A stretch of 64,000 nt of DNA from Pseudisothecium myosuroides (lineage: Eukaryota; Streptophyta; Bryopsida; Hypnales; Lembophyllaceae). The notes under the pieces are model-generated. The model was not told the DNA's origin. It made no database searches and was given only the letters and a program-made list of their open reading frames with translations. The position numbers and the translations under genes were made by a program. Shown here in pieces: positions 11,640 through 22,400 of the stretch. Position 1 is the stretch's first letter. Every line of letters starts with the position of its first letter. The stretch lies in the NCBI GenBank assembly GCA_951799445.1, contig OX637289.1, positions 46,972,264 through 47,036,263 on the forward strand, given 5' to 3'.

Positions 11640-12079
11640 CTCCGCCCTAACAGATCGCCCTAACGACCACCAAAACTCACCGAAAGTGGATAACTCAAAC
11701 TGAACACCAACAACAAGAAACCAATTTCGCCTGAACCTAAGAATGATCAAAATCACGTTTCGAAACCCACTACATTCACTGCAGCAATCATAAGGACCCT
11801 AAATCGATGTGCGTATGGGCCCTGGAACAACACATCTGCGAGAGAAAGGTCCAATGCAGGTGAAGTTGCGAGCAAGACGTGGCAGGCGCTTCGCCAACCG
11901 TCAAGGGAGGGAGATGACGTCACCGGGTATATCCCCGAGTATCGCAAAACTCCCCATTTATTGGTTGGAGTTTCAAAACTCCAACTGACTTTGCGTTTTT
12001 ACTCCGTCGGAGGAAATTTATGAAAAAGTCCCCTCCAAATTGGGGGGGACTTTACAAATAACTCTAACATATTATTTTT

Positions 12080-12971
12080 TTTTGTAACTGCGCAGTCCGT
12101 GCAGATCGGAAAAAATCACTTTTTTGAAAGCTTTGAATCATTCCATTTTATCAATGTCAAAAGTTATGAGGAATTTTAGTTTGCATGTAGTTATAGATTT
12201 TCTACTCTAAAATAAACTTTGAAGTCATTTATTTCAATATTTTTTGAAAAAAAATAAAATCACAAGATGAAGATTGTTTATTACTCCGTATAACATTACA
12301 ATGACATTTTTCAATACTAAATTCTTAACAATTTTGTATTTTGAATCATTCTCTACTTCTTCCTTTTTACTATTTTTTTCCTATATATTGTACAATTCCA
12401 AATGATTTGAAATTTTCTAAGCAAGTAGCCAACTTGTTTAACCCTTAAACAACGGGCTCATAACCGTGGAATCATCTATTTTGTCACTGTGTGGATTGTT
12501 GGATTAAAATAATGCAAAAGCACTCATTGGAAGTCAAACTACTACATATTATCTTCCCTTTCCCCACAAAATTTGGAGGATGTATAGTTGCACTTTTGTC
12601 CTACACATGAGATTCTCTTGTCATTCATCGGCCTCAAAACATCCGCCGCATCGTTCAAGGGTTAAGAAAAAGAATTCAAAGAAGCACCACCATTTTAGAC
12701 ATTTTTTCATAGAAAAGTGAGCTTGTAAAGTGCAGCTGCCCTGTTTTTTGCAAGGCCAAAAAAATGATTTTAATGAATTTTAATGTTTATATCTTGCTAT
12801 CCATGCGGTAGAAATTTCTGAAATTTTTACTAAGTGTTCTCAAGTCAGCATACTACAAGATCCTTGGTTACATGTGTCAAAAAAAGTTTTTTTTCAAAAA
12901 TTTGGTACTTGTACTAAAAATGGCAATTTCCGAGCGTTTTTGGTGAAAACATAGTCATGGAACTTTAGGGG
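12080..12971. mobile_element. TTAA-type element, left end missing, host of a nested MITE
   Basis: The right end reads GGAACTTTAGGGG followed by TTAA (12972-12975). The interior, from about 12130, matches 4827-5745 and 29000-30273 and, in reverse, 44880-45500. The left terminus is absent; the sequence is cut near the right end of the Harbinger-like element. A 220-bp relative is inserted at 12442-12661. Non-coding. Confidence 0.75.
12442..12661. mobile_element. 220-bp TTAA-flanked MITE, nested
   Basis: It starts CCCTTAAACAACGGG and ends CGTTCAAGGG, flanked by TTAA at 12438-12441 and 12662-12665. The host element resumes immediately afterwards: the empty version of the site is visible in the inverted copy near 45175, which reads through without the insert. 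A homologue lies at 27269-27490 inside another large element. Shared interior blocks include AAAAGCACTCATTGGAAGTC. Confidence 0.85.
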
Positions 12972-12975
12972 TTAA

Positions 12976-13723
12976 ATGAGGTCTAAAGTGGAGTTGTGAA
13001 GACATTTAGTGCATTTGACCTTGTTATGAGCGGATTTGTTGCACCTCCTACCTTCCCACTTCCATAAAGCACTTGCCTTCTTTCTTCAAAATAAATTTTT
13101 GTGATTTGAAAAGATGATTGAGATATACATGGACAAAGTGACTTGCCGAAGTCTATATTAATTGAATTAACAAAATGTTGAAAATTTAATAAATCAAAAA
13201 CTAGATGTCAGACCTAGTTTTTTTGTTATTACTTTTTTTTTGTTCAATGTGTGTCGACCCTGCTACAGTAGAATTTGTATAAAGTGAACTTGTCTAAGCT
13301 AATAACCTCTGTAAAGTGATATTATTCCTTCGGTCTTGGCTTAAATGCATTGAAGATGTACAAAATAAGTGAAAAAGAGAAAAACAACTTTCATTGAATT
13401 TGGAATCCAAATGTTGCTCTAGTGAACCTGACTTTGGTCTAGGATTGCCAAGAAATTGCAATCTACTCAAAAAATCTTCAAATGTCATTAATGCTATAGC
13501 CCCTCTCTAAAGCAATAACCTCTATAATGTAATATTTTCCTCCAATCCCGGGGCTATTACCATATGAAGTTCTATTATAGTTAGCTATAGTAGAGTGTTA
13601 CAATAAGATAACAATACCTAATTATAATCCTTCAAATTCTTGCTTGAAATGTACAACTTCTATTTATAAGAGTCTAGGGTCGCATTTGAATACACCTATT
13701 TTCATCCCTTTGAAAATTCTTAA
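12976..13723. other. Intergenic, no gene seen
   Basis: AT-rich sequence between two TTAA-type elements with no recognisable coding region, RNA gene or clear repeat boundary. Confidence 0.55.
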
Positions 13724-13727
13724 TTTA

Positions 13728-14750
13728 TCCCATAAAGGACTGAGTTTTTTTTTCCATCAAACAACATTTGAAACTGCCATTTCTATTGCAAAGAGCATAA
13801 AACTTTAAAAATTGTTTTTTTTTGCATATCTAACCGTAGGGGCTTGTATTAGACTAGTATAAGTATGTATGGAAGAAATTTCAGAAGCTTTGACCGCGTG
13901 GATTGCAAAATATTTGCATTCAAAGTGAAGAATTTTTTTTTTTTACACCTTCTATGATTAGATTTTTTGGCTTTGAATCTTTTAAACTTAAAATTTTTGT
14001 ACTACTAATTTTGATTTTCTAACTTTTTATGTTGCATATTTGAGTTGAGAATATAGGGGAAAAAAATTCAGGAAAAAAACACGTAATTTTCACTCATTAA
14101 AAAATTGTTAAGTAGAAGTAGGTTCAAGAATGAAGGAAAAACAAAACCATTAATAACTTTAAGATGGAATTGAAACAGAAGAAGAGTAACTCTGGTCGTA
14201 TGACCAGCGTGAATGAAGAGTCTGTTGGGGATAGTTCTACTATCTAAGCCATGTAGGCTTAGGTAGCGGGTGCTGGAATTGAAATACAATAATCCCAATG
14301 GTGAGATTGTTCTAGCAGGGAAATTTAACCATGTCCAATTTTTTTTTTTGAAAATTGTAAAAATTGCATTCAAAAATGAATCCTATAGGTGATTTTTCCA
14401 AAACGATGCTTAGATTGCCCAAAACACTAAGATTGTCCATAACTTTTTCATCACAAGTCCAAATTGAATGAATCAAAGCTTCACATGTAGACAAAAATAT
14501 AATATTTTAGGAAAAAAATTTAAAAAAAATTATTTTGACTTTTTGTGATTCTTTTTGGTTGCCCGCCAATCTCCATTTTTGGCTTATTGTGCCATAACTT
14601 TTGCTCCCAGGCATCGATTTAAATAAAAATTATACATCCATGAAGCTCTTACAAAACTACACAACCTCAAAAAATTTCACTACAAATTGAGACAATAGGA
14701 ACCTACCCGGACCCAAATTGTCCTTTGAGGGGACAAACGGTCCTTTAGGG
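13728..14750. mobile_element. TTAA-family element flanked by TTTA, ~1.02 kb
   Basis: The left end reads TCCCATAAAGGACTGAG and the right end CGGTCCTTTAGGG. TTTA lies outside both ends (13724-13727 and 14751-14754) instead of TTAA. The flanking DNA to the right matches the sequence at 62453-62520 (GTCCAAAAAATGCATTCT), where no insertion is present, so the latter represents an empty site containing TTTAT. The interior modules match 3007-3944. Non-coding. Confidence 0.75.
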
Positions 14751-14968
14751 TTTATTCATGTGATGTCCAAAAAATGCATTCTCGAATATCGGTAATCTAG
14801 AATCCCCTTTTGACTACCAATAAGACCCCCACTCAAAGAAAATCAATGGAATAATGGGACCCAATACTGGGACACATTTAGGTGCAGTCACCTTATTGGA
14901 TATTTGGATCCTGGGAATTAAAATTTTGAATGGAATGTGAATGCAGAATTGCAGACTCTCACCGGTAA

Positions 14969-15345
14969 GAGCCTGTTGCCATTGGGCTACATGGACCTCT
15001 AGGTTCGGGAGGTCCAGGCGGCTTCCATTGGGTCTGGACTTTCGAACTCCCCTCCAGCCAGACCTCCAGCCTTCGGCCCTTGCAAATCAGCTTTGCAAAG
15101 CTGGAGGGCCTGGACCCTGGCCTGGAGGGGGTCAAATTTAAGAAGATGACAAAGCAAGCCTGTAGCAGATCATGGAGCTCCGGCCGCGGTAAGTTTGGTT
15201 GCGGAGGAGTTGCCACATCACTTTGCTTCGGTTACTTTGGTCTGTCTGGTTTCCTGAGGTGGTGCCAATGGCAACATGCCAGAGGTCCAGACCCTTCCAG
15301 ACCCCTCCAGAAATCGGAGGTCCGGGTGCCAATGGCGACGGGCTC
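14969..15345. mobile_element. Tourist-like (PIF/Harbinger-type) MITE, 377 bp
   Basis: The left end reads GAGCCTGTTGCCATTGG and the right end CCAATGGCGACGGGCTC, an inverted repeat of 17 bp with two differences. TAA flanks both ends (14966-14968 and 15346-15348), the target duplication typical of Tourist elements. The interior is GC-rich, unlike its surroundings, and rich in repeated AGGTCCAG/CTCCAG blocks. It lies about 1.1 kb upstream of the histidine kinase start codon. Short frames within it are not genes. Confidence 0.8.
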
Positions 15346-15348
15346 TAA

Positions 15349-16460
15349 GGTTGAGTAGTCGATTGACTTGCCGGTACGGTTTGCCCTTCTGCCGCTGCAG
15401 AGTGCAGAGTGCGGACCATTGACCGAACAGATAACGTTTCATTTGTTTCAAAAAACAAAAACAAAAAAAACAGATAACGTGGCATGTTCCAACGCAGACA
15501 CTTTCGTAATTTGTACAGGTGTGCAATTATGGGAGCCTCCAAATACGGACAGAGCCTTTTCAGGTCCAAGTGGGCTTGACTTTTGGAAATATCAGTAATG
15601 ATAACTCGTACTCTTAGTCCTTTTTATACTCAAAAGAAAGCTTATTATTCAAGAGTCAAGACTTCATTGTGAATGTCTTTGAATAAACCCAAAGACTGCA
15701 GCAAAATTAAAGACTTCATTGTGGAATGTGGATAACTCCAACCTCATTTTGAGGTAATCTGTGAGGTTTATGACTTAGTCTGTGTTCATCTATGATACAG
15801 TAAAGCCAAATCCCCGCAAAGACAAGCAACTTTACCGTGGCACGGTGCACCTGCTCTCCTCCGTCCACCCCTGCAGAAGTCAATAGTGGCGGAGAGCTAA
15901 CAATTCTCCTGGAGCGAATCTAGTGCGGAGGACCGTGTCTTGCCGGCATTGGCGCGGCGAGCCGAGCCGGTTTCCCCGCTCCCACGAGAATTGCTGGTGC
16001 TGACCACTACAGTCGCCAGCCCCATCGCCGTCGGGGCAAATCCCCATCGTGAATCGACGAGCAAGCATCAGCGACTCTCCTAGTCTCACGGTCTCACCCA
16101 CCCTTGCGGTTACTGCTAGACGGCTAGAAACAATTAAGCCCCTTTTGCCAGTAATCATCAATGGCCACCAGCTCCGTTCAGTGCTTTCAGTTATCCGAGG
16201 GTTGTCCCGGAAGCTTCGGACTCGCAAGCACTTTCAGAGCAAGCACGGTCCAAACAAGCCCGATCGATTGCAAGCGCATGTGCAGTTTTCTGACGAGCAA
16301 GTTTCGTTTCGTCCGTTTCGTTTTAGTGGAGTTTATTCTCGATGGCGGAGGACGGGGATGGCGATAGGGATCAGCCCTGGTGTGGGTCGTGACGATGAGT
16401 AGATTCGCAAGAACGTGGGAGGGATGAGTGCCGGCGCAGGGCCAGTGCCAGTGCACGGAG
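15349..16460 (+). promoter_or_regulatory. Upstream region and probable 5' UTR of the histidine kinase gene
   Basis: Composition shifts from AT-rich to GC-rich at about 15830. An in-frame stop (TGA 16425-16427) precedes the chosen ATG at 16461, so the coding region does not extend further upstream in this exon. No clear TATA box or transcription start could be fixed by eye. Frames within 15880-16400 show no conserved motif and are treated as untranslated leader or promoter. Confidence 0.45.
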
Positions 16461-19400
16461 ATGGAGACGTCGACGCGGGCCACGGCGAAGGAGATGTTGC
16501 GGGCGCTCACGGTCAAGACTGTGCCCGAGAACAGCGACGAGCGGGAGGGGGGGTTGGAGGGGGCGTCGGCGGGGACGGGGGTTCAGGGCTCACGGGATTC
16601 GACGACCACGGCCAGGATCACACGGATGGCGCCGCGGCGAATGCGCTTCATGGGCCGCTGGTGCGCGCTCAATACGCTGCGTTGCTGGTGGCTGCAGCTG
16701 CTGGGCATCTTGTGCGCAGCATCTGTCGTGATTGTGGTGGGGGTTGTGGTGTACCGGAACTCGTTGGCTAACAAGCGCCAGGAGATTTTGCTCAAGTGCG
16801 AGAATCGCAAAGAGGTACTCGAAGACCTTACCCTTCATATTTTGGATGGACACCCCTTAGAAGATTTCGCATGTTTGGAGCCACATGTTTGGAGGGTTTC
16901 ATGTACTGGAATCGTTCAGGCCATTGAGTGTTGCCCTTTTGATCGTGACGCCGCGATTTTGGTGTTCAAAGCCATGTCTAAGTTCTGGAATTGGTTGCCG
17001 CTCTCCGGATGATGAATGCATTCTGTAGCGTTTGCAGAATTCGCCGGAGTTAATGATACCAGGGCCGTTGCATGATTAAACGTGAGCCCACCTCCACTTC
17101 CGCGGCCTTCAAATTGTGATTCGTCCTAGCCTTGTAAATCACTTGTTTTGTTTGCAACCAATTGCACTCTAGGGTGTGTTGAGGTTGGTGAGCAAATACA
17201 TTCCAATGATCATTTTTGTTCAAATGCTGTGTTCAATTGCGCCGAAACTGTGATAGTCAAGGCCTAAAGCTCTGAAATTGAGGGGATTTGTATATGCGAG
17301 GTTTCAGTCGGGCAACTGGAACTCCGCCAATTTCTCTTAGATTCAGCATTTTGACGAACATGAGGTTTGCAGCACGAGGGGTCAAGGATTCAATCAACCG
17401 GAATCCTAGAATGTTGCCTTTTTTAATTGCAACACGACACGATTCTGGTGAGGTTTGAGAGAGCCGTCAGCCATGCCTAGGTAGGTTCTGAAACTGGTCG
17501 CAGAATACATTCATGTCCGTATTGCATTCAAATGATGAATGCACGCTGAAACGTGCCAGTAGCTCTCGATTTTGGGCCCTTGAGTGATTACAAGCATGGA
17601 ACATCAACTATGGGTTTTACACTGCAGTGCTGAGGACACGGAGAAGTCGGTTTTGAGTAGGTTTCACTTGCCATGGCGTGCGTTATCAGCTTGGAGGAGT
17701 GTTTTTTAGGCTTTCTTCCTCGTAGTAATAGCTAGTATTTGACGAAGCTGGAAAAAAAAGTTCAGTATTACACTCTAAACCATCCATATTGCTCAATTGT
17801 CGCAAAGCTAGCCACAAGTGAAGATTGACTGGACTAGGGTAACTTGTCCAATGTCTCAATAAGTAGCCAATAAGGAATATTGGTCGACTAAAGTATTGCG
17901 CTTTAAGCTTGCCTGTCGGTTTGGGTGTCAGAACTCCCTGTTTTTGGAGTTCTACACTAGGTATACACTTAAGATGGCCAATAGTCACCAATAGAGAATT
18001 GGCGTTCGTAGAAATTGTAACCACGCTTTAATCTTTGCCGCTTCAAACTTTGTACCCGCCCGGTAGATTCTGTCAAGAGAGGGTTAATACCTAAATCCTG
18101 CAAAATGTAACGCGGCTAGATTTCAGAACAGATCTGGGTTCGGGTCGATTGCAGAAGTGAATTCATGGTACCGGCGGTAACAAGCACCTAATGTGCGCAT
18201 CCATGATGTTCTCAAATGTGGCTAAATTTAGCAAAGCTTTCACCAAATTCTGTGTACAGCTACAAAGAATGTGAGTATCACGTTATCAGAATTGAATGTT
18301 TAGCACATTTCGCCGTGTTTTGAGCTACTGGAGCTAATCTTGAGAATCTTATTTGGGATCACGGATGGGCATGGTGCACGTTGGGATCCAGATGAGCTGG
18401 GGTTAGTTCTAATTTGATTTTTCTGTTTTAATTCTTCCACTATAGGTCTTCATTTCCGAAATCGACAACAACCTGGGCGCATCCTTCGTGATCCTTGGCT
18501 TGGTGACGAGCGTCCCGAACGTCTCCCAGTCCACCTGGCTGGGCTTCACGGACCAAACGTTGTTCCTGCGTCCTCACGTGCGCAGCGTGCTCTACTGCTT
18601 GCGCGTCTTACCCGCCCAGCGGGCGGAGGTGGAGCGCCAGTACAACGGCACCTTCTACTCCAATGTGACTGGGCAGCGCGTCACGCGCCCGGCTGAGCCC
18701 GAGTACGCGCCGATCATTCGCCTGTCGGCCAACATCACGTCGCTCTTGTACGACGCGTATGGCTTCCCCTACGTCAAGACCGCCATGTTCGATGCCCGCG
18801 ATACGGGAAACTTCTCTCTGTCGCCGCCGTACTTGCTGCTCGGCCAATGGCGCATGGCCGCCTTCCTGCCGTATTACGGCGATGTGGACCCCAGTTCTCT
18901 TCCAACGGACGCGGACCGGCGCGCGGCCTGTCTGGGATATATACTCACCGTGGTCAACGTTGAGGAAGTTTTTGGGTCCGTCATTTCAAGGTTGGTTACA
19001 TCACACTTCCGCTCGTTTTGTCAATTCCAAGGCCTTTTTTTTGCAGTGCAATTCTAGCATCTGGTCTTTTTCGTGTTTGGGATCACGAGGACTGTTGTGG
19101 GTTAATTTATTGACCGTTTTAATTTCACCTTTAGTTCTACTCCTACATTTGGGCTTACAAAGCCAATTTCTAGAAATTGGCGCTGAGGACCCTGAAGAAA
19201 GGAAGGAATTGAAGTGATTTATATAGGGAGCCGGGAGGGGAATGGCGGTGGAAATCCTTGCATAGTAGTGCACAAATCTGTGCATGAAATGCAATTAGCA
19301 TAATGATTTGGATATCTATCGGCACAGCAAGCTTAATGGAAATGTAAAAATGGCGCATGAAAATACCGTTCATTTAGAGGCCCTGTGATTCTGGATCCGG

Positions 19401-22400
19401 TTCTTGATTCCGGTTTAGAATGGAGACTTTACTTGAGTTTACAAAGACTTGGATGGAGGCTAATATTTCTGAGAATTTCGATTTCGATTTCGAGACTTTC
19501 AAGAAAGTGACTGATAGAGGCTCTGTTACAGCGTTAGAGGAGTAAGGGTTAGTAGGCGGCTAATGCGGAAGGGAGGGAGGGTCTGGAAGTCTCAAGTTTG
19601 TTCACATTGGACAGATTAGAATAAAGAGTCGAACCGCTCAAACCGAACAACTGGGATTGTGCCGCATTCTGAACTTGAGCGAGGTTGTTGTCTGGCATGG
19701 GCGAAGCTCTAAGTCTAATAGCAATATACAGTCACCTGTAGTCCTTAGTTACAAGTAAAGGCTGCTGCGTCATGAGCTCAATTTGATTTGATCCCAGGTT
19801 TCTGATTTCAAAAGACGATTTGTGCAGGTTCAACGACGAAGACATCGAGATCAGCGCCATCGCCGAAGTAAATTCCACGGACCTTAACGAGTTCTACAAC
19901 TGCACCGCGAATCCGTGCCAAGTTCGGTTCGCCGGTAACCAAACCAAGTCCAAGTCTCCCGGGACCGTGAGCGTGCCGTTCAATTACGGCACGCAGAACA
20001 TCGAGCTCCAGTGCTCGTACACGTCCAACATCCAGTTGCACGTCTTGCGCGAGATGATCGCGTGGCCGTTGCTCATGTTGGCCGTCGTGGTGTTCTGCAC
20101 CATCGCCGTCTACCTCGTGCTCAAGCGCATGTCCACGGCTGAGAAAGACGTGGACGAACGGGAGAAGATCCATGCCAAGCTCCGAGAGGCCAAACTCGTC
20201 GCGGAGGCGGCGGACAAGGCCAAATCCAGTTTCCTTGCCACGGTTTCTCATGAGATCAGGCAAAGGCTTTCTCCACCCTCCAAATCGGCACATCTTTATC
20301 TTACTTCTCTATATTTATATTTGAATCCTGTCTCGATGTCATCCAAATTCGTTGTCAAGTTGTTGTCATACTGCTATTCAAGTACGGCACGCAGAGCATC
20401 ATTGACTGAAATTCTACTCATATTTTGACAGCGTTATCTCGAAGGACCTTGATGCGCAGTGTAGCAATGAAATGAAAGATTGTTGCAAGAAGCTCACAAA
20501 GATAGCATTCTGTTTTTGTTTTGCATTGCCACGGGTCCCCTTCAGATACTAGATTATAATGTCAAGTCCAGTGTTCAAGGGTGCCTGTCACTACTTCTTT
20601 GGTATCTCAGAAGAATGCAACCACTTCTCAAGCCCGAGATCAATCAAATAGTACAGATCTGGACGTCTTGATTCCGTAGAGCGATTTAGCATTATGTCCA
20701 ACCACAGAGAGACTATCGTTGTTTCCCTTTTGGTTAGCTGACTCTGTCTTTTTTTATGGTGTATTTTTATTTCTGCAGAACTCCCATGAACGGTGTAATA
20801 GGAATGACCAACTTACTAATGGGAACGGATTTGACTCCCCAGCAGCTCGAGTATGTGAAGATTGCCCAGGCTAGTGGTAACGCTTTAGTGTAAGTTTTCT
20901 TCCCCTCTTGGTAAAGTCACAGTCCGCAACGTTTTTGAAGGCATTTCTTTCGTTCCTTGGCCACTTCATTATTGAAGCAATACGTTTGCCCTATATACTT
21001 GCATACTACATGTATTCAAAATTAGTAAGAAAGGTTTTAAGAGGCTTGCAATGGGGGAGGCCCAGGACCTTATATTATATGCTTGCTTTTCAAGTCAGAC
21101 TCCTTCCAGATTGTTTAAGAGCGATATGTCTACATGAGATTTGAGAATGACAGGGAACCGAGCTCACCGTCATAATATTGTACACTTTATAATGGTATGA
21201 TTTATAATGTTGTGATGTCCATATCCTCCCGAAATTGTTGCGTTTTCATTTCCCGGGGTTACGCTTTGCACTCCCCAGTGCCAGTTTCTTAGGATCCATG
21301 TGAGGCAAATTTTCGGCGGTATACTAGTATCTCACAAGTGGCGACTGTGACCCTTGCAGGGCCTTGATCAGCGACGTCCTGGACCTGTCGAAGATCGAGG
21401 CGGGCCGCATGGAGATCGAAACCGTCCCCTTCGACGTCCGCGAGGAGCTGGATAACATCCTGTCTCTCTTCGAGGAGAAGGTGCACCAGAAGCAGCTCGA
21501 GATTTCCGCTCTGGTGCACGACGCCGTCCCCGCGTGGATGTACGGCGACCCCGGCCGCCTCCGCCAAGTGCTCATCAACCTCGTGGGCAATGCCATCAAG
21601 TTCACCAAGCACGGCAGCATCTTCCTGTGCGTGCGCCTCGTGGACCCTTTCTTGTACGACACCGTCTCCCCTGCCACCACACAACAGTTCCTCGACCTGG
21701 TGGATCACAACAAGCGCGGAACGATGCTGGGCGAACTCTCGAGTGGGATACCGAACGGCATTCCGGAGCTTGAGGAAATTGCGACGGGGGACGGGCAGAA
21801 TGAGATCAGTGTGAAGGGCGCCATGGCCATTCGAAGCTCCTTGTTCAGGGCGCGGTATCCACACATGGCGCCGCCACGGTTGAGCATGAAGGCTACTGGG
21901 CATTTGAGTAGCGCAGCGTGTGTGGAAGAGTGGAGGCGATGGAAACCGATGGGGGGGTTGGATTTTGACGAAGTCACGTGCATCATCTCCATCGAGGATT
22001 CGGGTATCGGGATCCCCAAGTTCATGCAGACCCGGCTGTTTGAGCCGTTTGTGCAGGCGGATAGCAGCACGTCGCGTGAGTATGGCGGGACTGGGATCGG
22101 ATTGTCGATTTGCCAGGTGAGGTCCCCGGCACTAATCCTGTACTCTTGGCAATGGATTGTTCGCGTCTAGATGAACATTAGTGACGACTACGGTGTCCAT
22201 ACCTGAAAGCAACACTTATAAGCAGAGTTACTATTGGTCAATACCCTTGTTGAGAAAGCAGAGAGGATTCTAACGCATCTAAGAGTGCGTTATTGAGATA
22301 GCGTATGGAAAAGGTACAGGTGCTCAAGGTTTTAGTGGGAGGCCACGTAAAATCGGGCGAGTTCTGTTATGAGATGGGTCTGGTTTTTAAATCAAGGAAG

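Larger units (their letters stand above)
7766..12067. mobile_element. PIF/Harbinger-like DNA transposon carrying a PRP8 fragment
   Basis: The left terminus TTAGAGTTATTCGTAAAGT (7766-7784) is repeated inverted at the right end, 12049-12067, with one mismatch. The terminal triplets are TTA at the left and TAA at the right, the target type of PIF/Harbinger elements, though the two copies differ by one base if they are the duplication. The ~4.3-kb interior holds the two proteins typical of the superfamily: a Myb/SANT-like protein on the + strand (8400-9242) and a DDE transposase on the - strand (10492-11639), convergent. Between them is a captured PRP8 coding fragment (9683-10210). Both transposon genes carry disabling mutations, so this copy is probably not autonomous. 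Confidence 0.8.

Noticed and set aside
11753..11947. Small - strand frame upstream of the transposase
   Set aside because: It lacks any transposase similarity and lies within the promoter-side region of the Harbinger element.
16415..16771. Long frames overlapping the first kinase exon on both strands
   Set aside because: They are overlaps of a GC-rich exon; only the frame with the membrane helix joins correctly to the CHASE exon.
21289..22070. Long - strand frames opposite the HATPase exon of the kinase
   Set aside because: Shadows of a conserved coding exon; low-complexity residue composition and no domain.
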